A DNA stretch of 64,000 bases from Pontimicrobium aquaticum (GTDB lineage Bacteria > Bacteroidota > Bacteroidia > Flavobacteriales > Flavobacteriaceae): positions 310,001-374,000 of the forward strand of contig NZ_SUPL01000004.1 in the NCBI RefSeq assembly GCF_005047595.1, written 5' to 3'. The translations under genes and the position numbers were made by a program. The stretch's first letter is position 1, and each line of letters starts with the position of its first letter. The notes below the pieces were generated by a model. It saw nothing but the letters and a program-made list of their open reading frames with translations, did not search any database and was not told the origin of the DNA. Shown piece by piece: positions 54,154 through 63,452 of this stretch.

Positions 54154-56454
54154 ATGCATTACAAGAAAATACTCGTTGCTCTGCTTTTTATGAGCATTTT
54201 ATTCAACTGTAAAGAAAAAGAAATATTAACTACAGATGTATTAGTAATTCCGCAACCATTAGAACAAACTATAAATAAAGGGTCGTTTATTTTAAACGCT
54301 TCAACTGGGATTCAATACGATGATGTTTTTAAAATTTCTGCAGAATTTCTAAAATCATATATTGAAGAAGGTGGTAATATAAAACTAGTAGGCAGTAACC
54401 TAATTTCCTTTATTAAAGATGATACTTTAGCTGATGAAGGATATTCACTTGAAATTCTTCCAAACACCATAAAAATTAAAGCCAAAACAGACCAAGGTGC
54501 TTTTTATGCAATACAATCTTTAAGGCAACTACTACCTCCAGAATTTGAAAATGGTACATTTCAAGAAAATGATATAGCAATACCTTGCACAACTATCAAG
54601 GATGAACCACAATTCTCTTATCGTGGTATGCATTTAGATGTAGGTCGCCATATGTTTTCAGTAGATTTCATAAAAAAATACATCGATGCTCTTGCCTTGT
54701 TAAAAATGAACACCTTTCATTGGCATTTAACCGAAGATCAAGGTTGGCGTATAGAAATCAAGAAGTACCCTAAACTTCAAGAAATTGCTGCTTTTAGAAA
54801 CGAAACTTTAATTGGACATTACAACGACCAACCGCATCAGTTTGATGGTAAACAATATGGTGGTTATTACACACAAGAAGAAGTTAAAGAAGTGGTTGCT
54901 TATGCCCAAAGTCGTTTTGTAACTGTAATTCCAGAAATTGAACTTCCTGGACATAGTCAAGCTGCTATTGCAGCATATCCAGAATTGGGTTGTACAGGAG
55001 AACAGGTTAACGTAGCAACGAAATGGGGTGTTTTTGAAGAAATTTATTGCCCTAAAGAAGAAACATTTGCATTTTTAGAAGATGTTCTGGATGAAGTTTT
55101 AGCATTATTCCCAAGTGAATTTATTCATATTGGAGGTGATGAGGCACCAAAAACCCGATGGAAACATTGTAACCATTGTCAAGCACTCATAAAAAAAGAA
55201 GGCTTAAAAGACGAACACGAATTGCAGAGTTATTTTATTTCTAGAATTGAAACTTATCTCAACAGTAAAGGAAGACAGATTATTGGTTGGGATGAAATTC
55301 TAGAAGGTGGATTAGCTCCTAATGCTACTGTGATGTCATGGAGAGGCATAAGTGGAGCAATTGAAGCAGCCAAACAACATCATAATGTAGTGATGACACC
55401 AACAAGTCATTGCTATTTTGATTATTATCAAAGTGAAAATGACAACGAACCTATTGCTATTGGTGGCTATTTACCCTTGGAAAAAGTGTATAATTTTAAT
55501 CCAATTCCTGATGAACTAACTAAAGAAGAAGCAAAATACGTGTTAGGTGCACAAGGCAATATTTGGACTGAGTACATGAAAACCTCTGAACAAGTTGAAT
55601 ACATGGCATTTCCACGCATACTTGCTATGAGCGAAGTGGTCTGGTCGAAACAGGAAAATAAAAACTATCCTGACTTTGTAAAACGCGTTGAAAACTTTCA
55701 CAAGAGATTAGATGCTTTAAACATTAATTATGCAAATCATCTTTATGAAATTGAAGGCGATTTACTTTCTGATAACAATGGATTGCGTTATCAATTACAA
55801 ACCTTAACCGATGGTAAAAACATTCGGTTTACTTTAGATGGCTCAGAACCAACTATAAATTCAGAAGCTTATACTAAACCTATTCCAATTACTGAAAGCG
55901 TTAGTATTAAAGCATCTGTATTTAATTCAGATAAAAAATTAGGAACTACATTTTCTCAGGATATTAATCTGCATAAAGCCGTTGGAAAAAAAATTACAAT
56001 AAACAAAGAACCTCACAAATCTTATCCTGGAAGTGGTGCTGAAGGACTTGTTAATGGCATTTCTGGAAGTGATTCACGTTATGGCGACAAAGAATGGCTA
56101 GGGTTTTGGGGAGAAGATATCGAAATCACCATTGATTTAGGTGAAGAAACCGAAATCAATTCCATTGAAACAAGATTTCATAATGGACAAGGACAATGGA
56201 TTTATGCGCCAAAGGAAATACATTTTCTTTTTGAGTTAGACGATGATTCTTTTCTTTCAAAAAAAGTTTTTTTTAGCGACCAATATGACGATAAGATTTT
56301 AAATTTCGATTATGAACTACCAATCCCAGAAGGTATGAATGTAAAAATCAAGACCATTACTTTGAAAATCCTAAATTATGGAACCATTCCAAAAGGTAAA
56401 CAAGGTGCTGGTAATAAAGCTTGGACGTTTATTGATGAAATAATTGTGAATTAA
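54154..56454 (+). CDS. Beta-N-acetylhexosaminidase, GH20, lipoprotein
   Basis: A 766-residue lipoprotein (signal then ILFNCKEKE). After an N-terminal GH20b domain (about 35-155) comes the catalytic GH20 barrel (about 158-510) with YRGMHLDVGRHMFS, FHWHLTEDQGWRIEI and the catalytic Asp-Glu pair in HIGGDEAPKTRWK near residue 329. The C-terminal region has a short chitobiase-type C domain (FTLDGSEPTINSEAY, about 555-605) and an F5/8-type-C-like sugar-binding sandwich (about 620-766). It releases terminal GlcNAc or GalNAc from glycans. First gene of a three-gene operon with cutC and a GH2 beta-mannosidase, which fits N-glycan breakdown. Confidence 0.93.
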   Translation: MHYKKILVALLFMSILFNCKEKEILTTDVLVIPQPLEQTINKGSFILNASTGIQYDDVFKISAEFLKSYIEEGGNIKLVGSNLISFIKDDTLADEGYSLEILPNTIKIKAKTDQGAFYAIQSLRQLLPPEFENGTFQENDIAIPCTTIKDEPQFSYRGMHLDVGRHMFSVDFIKKYIDALALLKMNTFHWHLTEDQGWRIEIKKYPKLQEIAAFRNETLIGHYNDQPHQFDGKQYGGYYTQEEVKEVVAYAQSRFVTVIPEIELPGHSQAAIAAYPELGCTGEQVNVATKWGVFEEIYCPKEETFAFLEDVLDEVLALFPSEFIHIGGDEAPKTRWKHCNHCQALIKKEGLKDEHELQSYFISRIETYLNSKGRQIIGWDEILEGGLAPNATVMSWRGISGAIEAAKQHHNVVMTPTSHCYFDYYQSENDNEPIAIGGYLPLEKVYNFNPIPDELTKEEAKYVLGAQGNIWTEYMKTSEQVEYMAFPRILAMSEVVWSKQENKNYPDFVKRVENFHKRLDALNINYANHLYEIEGDLLSDNNGLRYQLQTLTDGKNIRFTLDGSEPTINSEAYTKPIPITESVSIKASVFNSDKKLGTTFSQDINLHKAVGKKITINKEPHKSYPGSGAEGLVNGISGSDSRYGDKEWLGFWGEDIEITIDLGEETEINSIETRFHNGQGQWIYAPKEIHFLFELDDDSFLSKKVFFSDQYDDKILNFDYELPIPEGMNVKIKTITLKILNYGTIPKGKQGAGNKAWTFIDEIIVN

Positions 56455-56455
56455 G

Positions 56456-57145
56456 ATGCTTTTAGAAATCTGTGCCAACTCCTATCAATCAGCTAAAAAT
56501 GCTCAAGAAGCAGGAGCACATCGTGTTGAATTATGTCAAGAGCTATCGGTTGGTGGTGTGACACCAAGTTATGGTTTATTAAAACAAGTTACAGATACGC
56601 TTTCAATTCCAGTGTTTGTATTAATCAGACCACGAAGTGGAAATTTTGTCTATACAGAAGAAGAGTTTGACATCATAAAACAAGACATTCAACTATGCAA
56701 AAATTTAGGTTGTGCTGGAATTGTTTCTGGTGTTTTAAATAAAGACAATACGATTGATATAGAAAGAACGAAAGAATTAGTAGAACTTTCAAGACCATTG
56801 CAGTTTACCTTTCATCGCGCTTTTGATTGTGTTGACAATCCTTCAAAAGCGTTAGAACAATTAATCGTCTTAGGTGTTGATAGAGTATTGACTTCTGGCT
56901 TGGAAACCTCAGCAGAAAAAGGCTTGAATCTATTAAAACGATTAAACGAACAAGCAAATGGCAGAATAACCATTCTTGCAGGAGGAGGGATTAATTCAGA
57001 CAATACAACGTTGTTTAAAGATGTTGGTTTAAACGAAATTCACGCGTCTGCCTCAACTGAAATAGAAAGTGATGGCTCATTATTTTCAACACCTCTCACC
57101 TATTCCGATCCAAAAAAAATTAAAGCCATTTTAGATGCGATATAG
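56456..57145 (+). CDS. cutC: CutC family protein
   Basis: A 229-residue TIM-barrel protein of the CutC family. LEICANSYQSAKNAQEAGAHRVELCQ, GGVTPSYGLLKQV, VLIRPRSGNFVYTEEE, TFHRAFD and ILAGGGINSDN are the family signatures (given here in part). It is named for a proposed role in copper homeostasis that has been disputed, and the true reaction is unknown. Its position, one base after a GH20 gene and overlapping a GH2 gene by 11 bases, hints at a role in sugar metabolism here (inference). Confidence 0.9.
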   Translation: MLLEICANSYQSAKNAQEAGAHRVELCQELSVGGVTPSYGLLKQVTDTLSIPVFVLIRPRSGNFVYTEEEFDIIKQDIQLCKNLGCAGIVSGVLNKDNTIDIERTKELVELSRPLQFTFHRAFDCVDNPSKALEQLIVLGVDRVLTSGLETSAEKGLNLLKRLNEQANGRITILAGGGINSDNTTLFKDVGLNEIHASASTEIESDGSLFSTPLTYSDPKKIKAILDAI

Positions 57146-59570
57146 TCTGTTACTTTTAATTCTCGTTTGTTGGAGTTGTCAAACCAAACATGATGTGCCT
57201 CAAACTATTGAGCTACATAGAAATTGGGAGTTCAAAAAAGTTAACGATTCAAACTGGAATCCAGCAACAGTTCCTGGAAATGTACATTCTGATTTATTAG
57301 AAAACAACCTTATTGAAAACCCATTTATTGGAAATAACGAACACAATTTACAATGGATTTCAGAATCCGATTGGGAATACAAAACTACTTTTTCAATAGA
57401 TAAAAAAACGCTTAAAAAACAAAATATTAGTTTATTCTTTGAAGGCCTAGATACTTACGCATCTGTTTACCTAAATGATAGCTTAATATTGAAAAGCAAT
57501 AATGCCTTTCGTAAATTTCACGTTGATGTAAAACCTTTATTAAAACCTGAAAACACATTGCGAATTCTATTCGAAAATACAACGAAATTTGAAGAACAAG
57601 AAAAAACAAAACTAGGTTATTCTCTACCAGAAGGCAATCGTATTTTTACAAGAAAAGCACAATTTCAATATGGTTGGGATTGGGGACCAAAATTAAATAC
57701 TAGCGGAATTTGGCGACCTGTAAAATTAGTGACTTGGAATGATTATAAAATCGAAGACATCTATATTAAGCAAGTTACTTTAAACGATTCAATTGCAAGT
57801 TTGAAACTTGACATCACTGATTCTAACTTAGATGGCTTAACATATCAAATCCTAGTTAATGACACGTTAATTCCCTTTGAGAAATCTGATTTGACATTTC
57901 AGATAAAAGACCCAAAACGTTGGTGGCCACATAATTTAGGAGAGCCCTATTTATATGATATTAAAGTTGTTGTTAAAAAAGGAAATGCCATTTTAGACAG
58001 CATCTCCACAAAAATAGGCTTGCGAACCATTGAACTCGTCACAGAAAAAGACAGCATAGGTGAGTCCTTTTATTTTAGAGTCAATGATGTGCCTGTGTAT
58101 GCAAAAGGTGCCAATTACATTCCGCAAAACAGCATGCAAAACAAAGTTACAGATGCTCATTATGAAACATTACTTGATGATGTTGTTGATGCTAACATGA
58201 ATATGCTGCGCGTTTGGGGAGGAGGTATTTATGAAAACGATATCTTTTATGACTTTTGCGATGAAAAAGGCATCCTCGTTTGGCAAGATTTTATGTTTGC
58301 TTGTGCCATGTATCCTGGAGATAAAAACTATTTACAAAACGTCCAACAAGAAGCCATTGACAATGTAAAACGCTTACGAAATCACGCAAGTATTGTGCTT
58401 TGGTGTGGCAATAATGAAAATAGTGAAGGTTGGCATCGTTGGGGCTGGCAAGATGGACGTTCTGAGATAGAAAAAGAAGAAATCTGGAATAACTATCTAA
58501 AAGTATTTGATTCTATTTTACCAAATACAGTTGCAGATTTAACCAATACTGATTATTGGGAATCTTCTCCAAAATATGGTCGTGGTAATCCTAACTACGA
58601 ATTTGAAGGTGATGCGCACGATTGGTGGATTTGGCATGATGCCTACCCTTTTGAGCATTTAGAAGAAAAAGTTCCGCGCTTTATGAGTGAGTTTGGAATG
58701 CAATCATTCCCTAGTTATGAAGTGATTAATTACATCAATCAAAGTGATCCATTGGAGTTTAACTCTGAAGGATTTAAAAACCATCAAAAACATATTCGCG
58801 GTTTTGAGTTGATTTATGAATACATGAAAAGAGATTTTCCAGTGCCAACAAAGGCTGAGGATTATGTATATATGAGTCAGGTAGTTCAAGCCTATGGTAT
58901 TACCAAAGGCATAGAAGCACAACGACGTGCAAAACCTTATAATATGGGAACTTTGTATTGGCAGTTGAATGATTGTTGGCCATCTATTTCTTGGTCTAGT
59001 ATTGACTTTTTTGGAAATTGGAAAGCCTTACATTATAAAGCTAAAAAGAGTTTTGAGAATATCTTAGTATCATCTAAAGCTGAAGATAATGTTCTTAAAA
59101 CATTTATTATAAATGATAATTTAGAAGAAGTGACTGATACGCTATATTTAAAACTCATTGATTTTTCCGGAAAAAAACTCTGGTCATATTCAAAAGAAAT
59201 TACAGCATCCAAAAATAGTAGTGAACTTGTGCACGAGCTAAACTTAAAAGGCTTCGACAGAAGAAATACAGTTTTAGTATCAAGTTTCAAAAACTCAACA
59301 TCAACATATTATTTAGCAAAACCAAAAAAATTAAAATTTCAACAAGCAGAGATAACTAAAAAAATCACAAAAACAAAAACTGGTTTTAATATTAAGTTAC
59401 TAAGCTCATCCTTGCAGAAAGATGTGTTTTTGTATTCAAAAGAAAAAGGACATTTTAGTGACAACTATTTTGATTTATTACCAAATGAAACTGTGGAAAT
59501 AGAATTTGAAACTAAGTCAAGTACTTTAGAAGATTTAAAGATTAAAACGATGAATGAATTTGTAAATTAA
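57135..59570 (+). CDS. Beta-mannosidase, GH2, lipoprotein
   Basis: An 811-residue lipoprotein (signal then VCWSCQTKH). Three-part GH2 layout: a sugar-binding N-terminal jelly roll (about 25-195, WEFKKVNDSNWNPATVPGNVHSD is the beta-mannosidase-type opening), an Ig-like domain (about 200-300) and the TIM barrel. The barrel has acid/base Glu in WCGNNENSEGW (about 427) and nucleophile Glu in FMSEFGMQSFPS (about 519). QYGWDWGPKL is a further beta-mannosidase hallmark. It removes terminal beta-mannose, as in the N-glycan core. It overlaps cutC and ends tail-to-tail with the LOG-family gene, sharing 4 bases. Confidence 0.9.
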   Translation: MRYSLLLLILVCWSCQTKHDVPQTIELHRNWEFKKVNDSNWNPATVPGNVHSDLLENNLIENPFIGNNEHNLQWISESDWEYKTTFSIDKKTLKKQNISLFFEGLDTYASVYLNDSLILKSNNAFRKFHVDVKPLLKPENTLRILFENTTKFEEQEKTKLGYSLPEGNRIFTRKAQFQYGWDWGPKLNTSGIWRPVKLVTWNDYKIEDIYIKQVTLNDSIASLKLDITDSNLDGLTYQILVNDTLIPFEKSDLTFQIKDPKRWWPHNLGEPYLYDIKVVVKKGNAILDSISTKIGLRTIELVTEKDSIGESFYFRVNDVPVYAKGANYIPQNSMQNKVTDAHYETLLDDVVDANMNMLRVWGGGIYENDIFYDFCDEKGILVWQDFMFACAMYPGDKNYLQNVQQEAIDNVKRLRNHASIVLWCGNNENSEGWHRWGWQDGRSEIEKEEIWNNYLKVFDSILPNTVADLTNTDYWESSPKYGRGNPNYEFEGDAHDWWIWHDAYPFEHLEEKVPRFMSEFGMQSFPSYEVINYINQSDPLEFNSEGFKNHQKHIRGFELIYEYMKRDFPVPTKAEDYVYMSQVVQAYGITKGIEAQRRAKPYNMGTLYWQLNDCWPSISWSSIDFFGNWKALHYKAKKSFENILVSSKAEDNVLKTFIINDNLEEVTDTLYLKLIDFSGKKLWSYSKEITASKNSSELVHELNLKGFDRRNTVLVSSFKNSTSTYYLAKPKKLKFQQAEITKKITKTKTGFNIKLLSSSLQKDVFLYSKEKGHFSDNYFDLLPNETVEIEFETKSSTLEDLKIKTMNEFVN

Positions 59571-60157
59571 GTTCTATCTAGTTTTAACCACTTTGGAACA
59601 TCTTGAGGTTTGAAGTGTCTCATTTTATCAAGCAACTTGTTAATGTCATTATCAACAATTAATAGCTCAAAATTTTCCATTTTTAAAAGTCCTTTAGCAA
59701 CCATGGTTTCCAGCATGCTGATTAAATCATCATAAAACCCATTAATATTTAATAACCCAATAGGTTTTTGATGCAAGCCTAATTGTGCCCAAGTAATAAT
59801 TTCAAACAATTCTTCAAACGTACCAAAACCACCTGGAAGCGTAATAAATCCATCTGAAATCTCATGCATTTTTAGTTTACGTTCATGCATGTTTTCTGTG
59901 GTTATTAGTTCTGTCAACCCTAAATGCACCACTTCTTTTAGTTTTAAGAATTCAGGGATGACACCAATCACTTTTCCGTGATGATCAAGTGAAGATTGAG
60001 CAATTTTTCCCATAATGCCGATTTTTGCAGCACCATAAACTAAGGTGATATTTTCTTTTGCCAAAGTTTTCCCTAGGGCTTTAGCTTCAGAAATTATTTT
60101 AATATCATTTCCTTCACTACTTCCACAAAATACTGCAATAGTTTTTAACGCTTTCAT
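59567..60157 (-). CDS. LOG-family protein (TIGR00730; cytokinin riboside 5'-monophosphate phosphoribohydrolase-like)
   Basis: A 196-residue Rossmann-fold protein. The family motif PGGFGTFEELFEIITWAQLG is complete (PGGxGTxxE), preceded by VFCGSSEGND, VYGAAKIGIMGKIAQ and MHERKLKMHEISDGFI. LOG proteins cleave nucleoside 5'-monophosphates to base and ribose 5-phosphate. In bacteria the physiological role is usually unknown. Last gene of the GNAT-prmC-LOG operon; its ATG overlaps the prmC stop (ATGA). Confidence 0.9.
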   Translation of the reverse strand: MKALKTIAVFCGSSEGNDIKIISEAKALGKTLAKENITLVYGAAKIGIMGKIAQSSLDHHGKVIGVIPEFLKLKEVVHLGLTELITTENMHERKLKMHEISDGFITLPGGFGTFEELFEIITWAQLGLHQKPIGLLNINGFYDDLISMLETMVAKGLLKMENFELLIVDNDINKLLDKMRHFKPQDVPKWLKLDRT

Positions 60158-61011
60158 CGTTTTATGGCTTTAATCATTCTGTCTTTATCAAAAATATCTC
60201 TTTTTAGTTCAATACTTTTAAAATCATTATTGACTAATAAGTCTTTTGTACGCTCGCCTAAACTTTCATTGATTTCAAAATACAACTGACCATTGGGTTT
60301 TAAAATAGTTTTAGAAATCTCAGTAATGTTTCTATAGAACAATAAGGCGTCATCATCTTTAACAAACAGCGCTAAATGTGGTTCATGTTCTAACACATTC
60401 GCGCTCATCCCTTCTTTTTCCAATTCACGTACATAAGGTGGATTGGACACTATGATGTCAAATTCCAAATTACCACAATCCCAATCTAAAATATCAGCTT
60501 CAATAAATTCAACCTCTACTTCATTATTAACAGCATTTTGTTTGGCTGTTTTTAAAGCGTCGTTACTAATATCCAAGGCAAAGACTTTTGCATTTGACAA
60601 GTTTTTAGCTAGGGAAATAGCAATACAACCACTTCCTGTGCCTATATCTAAAATATTTAATTCAGTTTCTTTGTTTTGCTCAGAATGACAGTTGATTATC
60701 CATTGTACTAACTCTTCGGTTTCTGGTCGAGGAATCAACACTGAAGGATTTACCTTAAACACCAATCCGTAAAACTCAGTATCACCAAGTATATATTGAA
60801 TGGGTTCGTATTTTTTAAGTCCATCAATCGCTTTTTGAAATTTATCGTATTTCTTCCCGGACACAACTGCATATAAATTCTGTGAAATGTCTATACGCTT
60901 CATTTTTAGAACTCGCTCGGAAAGCAAGTGAAAAAATGATTTAATTTCAGTATCAGGATAGTATCCTAAAAGTGCATTGTTAAAATAGGTTCGTAATGAT
61001 TTTAGTATCAT
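60154..61011 (-). CDS. prmC: Release factor glutamine N5-methyltransferase
   Basis: Methylates the GGQ glutamine of peptide-chain release factors. 285 residues from the ATG at 61011, which overlaps the preceding stop (ATGA); a longer frame to 61041 is unlikely. It has an N-terminal helical domain (1-~85), YILGDTEFYGLVFKVNPSVLIPRPETEELV, the SAM-binding ILDIGTGSGCIAISLA and the catalytic NPPY in DIIVSNPPYVRE. Middle gene of a tightly coupled three-gene operon. Confidence 0.95.
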   Translation of the reverse strand: MILKSLRTYFNNALLGYYPDTEIKSFFHLLSERVLKMKRIDISQNLYAVVSGKKYDKFQKAIDGLKKYEPIQYILGDTEFYGLVFKVNPSVLIPRPETEELVQWIINCHSEQNKETELNILDIGTGSGCIAISLAKNLSNAKVFALDISNDALKTAKQNAVNNEVEVEFIEADILDWDCGNLEFDIIVSNPPYVRELEKEGMSANVLEHEPHLALFVKDDDALLFYRNITEISKTILKPNGQLYFEINESLGERTKDLLVNNDFKSIELKRDIFDKDRMIKAIKR

Positions 61012-61802
61012 GTTAATTCTTTTAGCATATACACGCCACAAATAACGTGTCCTGTGTTTCCTAACGGTTTATCCAGGTGTTTAAATCCATTTTTTTTATA
61101 AATCTTAATAGCATTTTTTAATTGTGAAGCTGACTCGAGATAGCAAAATTTATAGTCAAAATCTTTAGCAGCTTTTATGCACAGATCGAACATCATTTTC
61201 CCAAAACCTTTTCCACGAGCATCAGGATGAAAATACATTTTTTGCAATTCGCACGTGTCATTAGTAGCACCTTGTAATTGCTTTACACCTCCTCCACCTA
61301 ATACTTTTCCGTTCTCCTCTACCACATAATAGATAGCTCTTTTTCCTTGAAATCCTTCATACATCTGTTTGACATCCTCATCTTCAAGTGACGATCCAGA
61401 AATTGGCATCCCAAACTCTTTAAAACAATTGGTCATAATTGTTTCTATGGACTTATTATCATCAGGCTGAATTTCTCTAATAATCATGCTACTAGCACCT
61501 ATTTTTTTAATCTTATTTTTATGTTGTGAAGATACGTAATTAAGAGGTGATTTGAATGAAAAAAAACTAAGAGAGAATCTATTTTCATATTTAGAAAGAT
61601 AGCCCTTTAAAAGACTAATCAAATCATTAATTATATAAGACAAAGGGAATGATATAATTAAAAGTCCTGTATAATTGTGAACTAACCAAGATGAATAAAG
61701 TTCTTCAAAACCTTTGGGTATTGAATTAATATAAGAATAACCAATCATAATAATAAAGCCACAAACGAAATAGGCTAGTAAACGAAAAAATAAACTTTTC
61801 AA
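61008..61802 (-). CDS. GNAT-family acetyltransferase with an N-terminal membrane extension
   Basis: A 264-residue frame in two parts. Residues ~106-264 are a complete GNAT domain (MIIREIQPDDNKSIE, LQKMYFHPDARGKGFGKMMFD with the acetyl-CoA loop, AIKIYKKNGFKHLDKPLG). Residues 1-~105 contain two hydrophobic segments (about 6-26 and 43-66) and a polar linker, with no similarity to GNAT proteins. Met106 (ATG at 61487) is a plausible start for a soluble enzyme alone. So either the product is membrane-anchored, or a small membrane protein became fused in frame. It overlaps prmC by 4 bases (ATGA). Confidence 0.75.
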   Translation of the reverse strand: MKSLFFRLLAYFVCGFIIMIGYSYINSIPKGFEELYSSWLVHNYTGLLIISFPLSYIINDLISLLKGYLSKYENRFSLSFFSFKSPLNYVSSQHKNKIKKIGASSMIIREIQPDDNKSIETIMTNCFKEFGMPISGSSLEDEDVKQMYEGFQGKRAIYYVVEENGKVLGGGGVKQLQGATNDTCELQKMYFHPDARGKGFGKMMFDLCIKAAKDFDYKFCYLESASQLKNAIKIYKKNGFKHLDKPLGNTGHVICGVYMLKELT

Positions 61803-61858
61803 TATTATTTTAATTTTCTATAAATATAAATTATAATATTGTCAAACATTAAAAGTTT

Positions 61859-62842
61859 TTGAAACAACACGAAACATACATACAACGTTGCATAGACATT
61901 GCTAAAAATGGATTAGGCTCAGTAGCTCCAAATCCTATGGTTGGTTGTGTCATTGTTAGTAGTGAAAAAATCATAGGTGAAGGTTTTACAAGTCCTTATG
62001 GTGGTGCTCATGCCGAAATAAATGCAATTAATTCAGTTAAAGACAAATCATTATTAAAAAAAGCTACATTATATGTAACACTCGAACCGTGTTCACATTT
62101 TGGAAAAACGCCTCCTTGTGCTGATGCAATAATTAAATATCAAATCCCAAAGGTTATTATTGGAACTATCGATACTCACAGCAAAGTTGCTGGACAAGGT
62201 ATTACTAAATTGCGAGCAGCTGGTTGCAATGTTATTGTTGGTGTTTTAGAAGACGCTTGTAAAGAACACCATAAACGTTTTTTTACGTTTCATAATAAGC
62301 AACGTCCTTATATTATTTTAAAATGGGCAGAAACTGCTGATGGCTTTATTGCTCCATTGTCTAAAGATGAACAAAAACCTGTTTGGATTACTAATGAATA
62401 TTCTAGACAAATAGTACACAAATGGAGAGCAGAAGAACAAGCCATTTTGGTTGGCACTAATACGGTTATAGAAGATAACCCGAGTTTAACCACAAGAGAT
62501 TGGGAAGGAAAACACCCTATTAGAATCGTTTTGGATAAAAAGGAAGCACTATCGAAAGGTTTTAATGTATTTGATGACAAAGCCAAAACAATAGTAATTA
62601 AAGAGAAAACTGTTAAAAATATTTACAACGCACTATTTAAATCAAATATCAATTCTGTCATTATTGAAGGCGGCTCTAAAACGCTACAACTTTTTATTGA
62701 CTCAGGTATTTGGGACGAGGCTAGAATATTCACTGGTAAATCCTTTTTTAAGGAAGGAGTTAAAGCCCCTAAATTAAAAGGAAAATTAATCGCTGATGAA
62801 CAAATATTAGATGACACATTAAAGGTATATGTCAACAATTAA
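61859..62842 (+). CDS. ribD: Bifunctional riboflavin biosynthesis deaminase/reductase
   Basis: Carries out the deamination and reduction steps of riboflavin synthesis. 327 residues, starting at TTG (61859). N-terminal deaminase domain (about 1-145) with zinc ligands in GGAHAEINAI and EPCSHFGKTPPCADAI. C-terminal reductase domain (about 150-327) with ILKWAETADGFIAP, VGTNTVIEDNPSLTTR and NSVIIEGGSKTLQLFID. It overlaps the HAD phosphatase gene by 14 bases. This HAD gene could supply the missing pyrimidine phosphate phosphatase step (inference from position). Confidence 0.95.
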   Translation: MKQHETYIQRCIDIAKNGLGSVAPNPMVGCVIVSSEKIIGEGFTSPYGGAHAEINAINSVKDKSLLKKATLYVTLEPCSHFGKTPPCADAIIKYQIPKVIIGTIDTHSKVAGQGITKLRAAGCNVIVGVLEDACKEHHKRFFTFHNKQRPYIILKWAETADGFIAPLSKDEQKPVWITNEYSRQIVHKWRAEEQAILVGTNTVIEDNPSLTTRDWEGKHPIRIVLDKKEALSKGFNVFDDKAKTIVIKEKTVKNIYNALFKSNINSVIIEGGSKTLQLFIDSGIWDEARIFTGKSFFKEGVKAPKLKGKLIADEQILDDTLKVYVNN

Positions 62843-63452
62843 AACCATTATATTCGATTTTGGTGATGTATTTATCAATTTAGATAAACCAGCCATTAAA
62901 AGAGAACTTATAAAGTTAGGAATACCAAAAGCTATAAGCCTTGATATGTATCATATTGCTTCGGAATATGAAAAAGGATTGATTTCTACCGCTGAATTAA
63001 TTACGCATTTCAATGAGAAGTTCCCAAACGTTGCTACCCAAGATTTCATAAAAGCATGGAATTCAATTATTCTGGATTTTCCAGAGCATCGTCTTGAGTT
63101 TGTTGAAAAACTATCTAAAGAAAATAATTATCAACTCATTCTATTAAGCAACACCAACGATTTGCATATAGAACAAGTTATAAAAAATATGAGTTTGCCG
63201 CGTTATAAGCGATTTAAAAACTCATTTAACAAATTTTATTTATCACAAGAAATTCATTTAAGCAAACCAAGTCCTTCTATTTATGAGTTTGTGTTAAACG
63301 ATAACAACTTACAAGCTAGACAATGTTTATTTATTGACGATTTAAAAGAAAACACAGAGTCAGCATCAAAACTTGGCATCCGTACTTGGAATATAATTCC
63401 TGGTAAAGAAGATGTTACCCAATTATTTACCATTAAGAACGATTTGTTTTGA
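62829..63452 (+). CDS. HAD-superfamily phosphatase (YihX-like subgroup)
   Basis: A 207-residue HAD hydrolase. Motif I reads IIFDFGDVFINLD, the form with Asp-x-Gly-x-Val common in the YihX subgroup. Motif II is LLSNTND, motif III has the Lys in HLSKPSPSIYEF and motif IV is LFIDDLKEN. A helical cap (about 15-85) follows the first motif. The substrate is unknown; sharing an operon with ribD makes 5-amino-6-ribitylamino-uracil phosphate a reasonable candidate. It overlaps the following transporter start by 4 bases. Confidence 0.88.
   Translation: MSTIKTIIFDFGDVFINLDKPAIKRELIKLGIPKAISLDMYHIASEYEKGLISTAELITHFNEKFPNVATQDFIKAWNSIILDFPEHRLEFVEKLSKENNYQLILLSNTNDLHIEQVIKNMSLPRYKRFKNSFNKFYLSQEIHLSKPSPSIYEFVLNDNNLQARQCLFIDDLKENTESASKLGIRTWNIIPGKEDVTQLFTIKNDLF

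Noticed and set aside
62829-62880. HAD motif I without the usual second Asp, as a sign of an inactive enzyme
   Set aside because: The Asp-x-Gly-x-Val form is normal in the YihX-like subgroup and the other motifs are complete.
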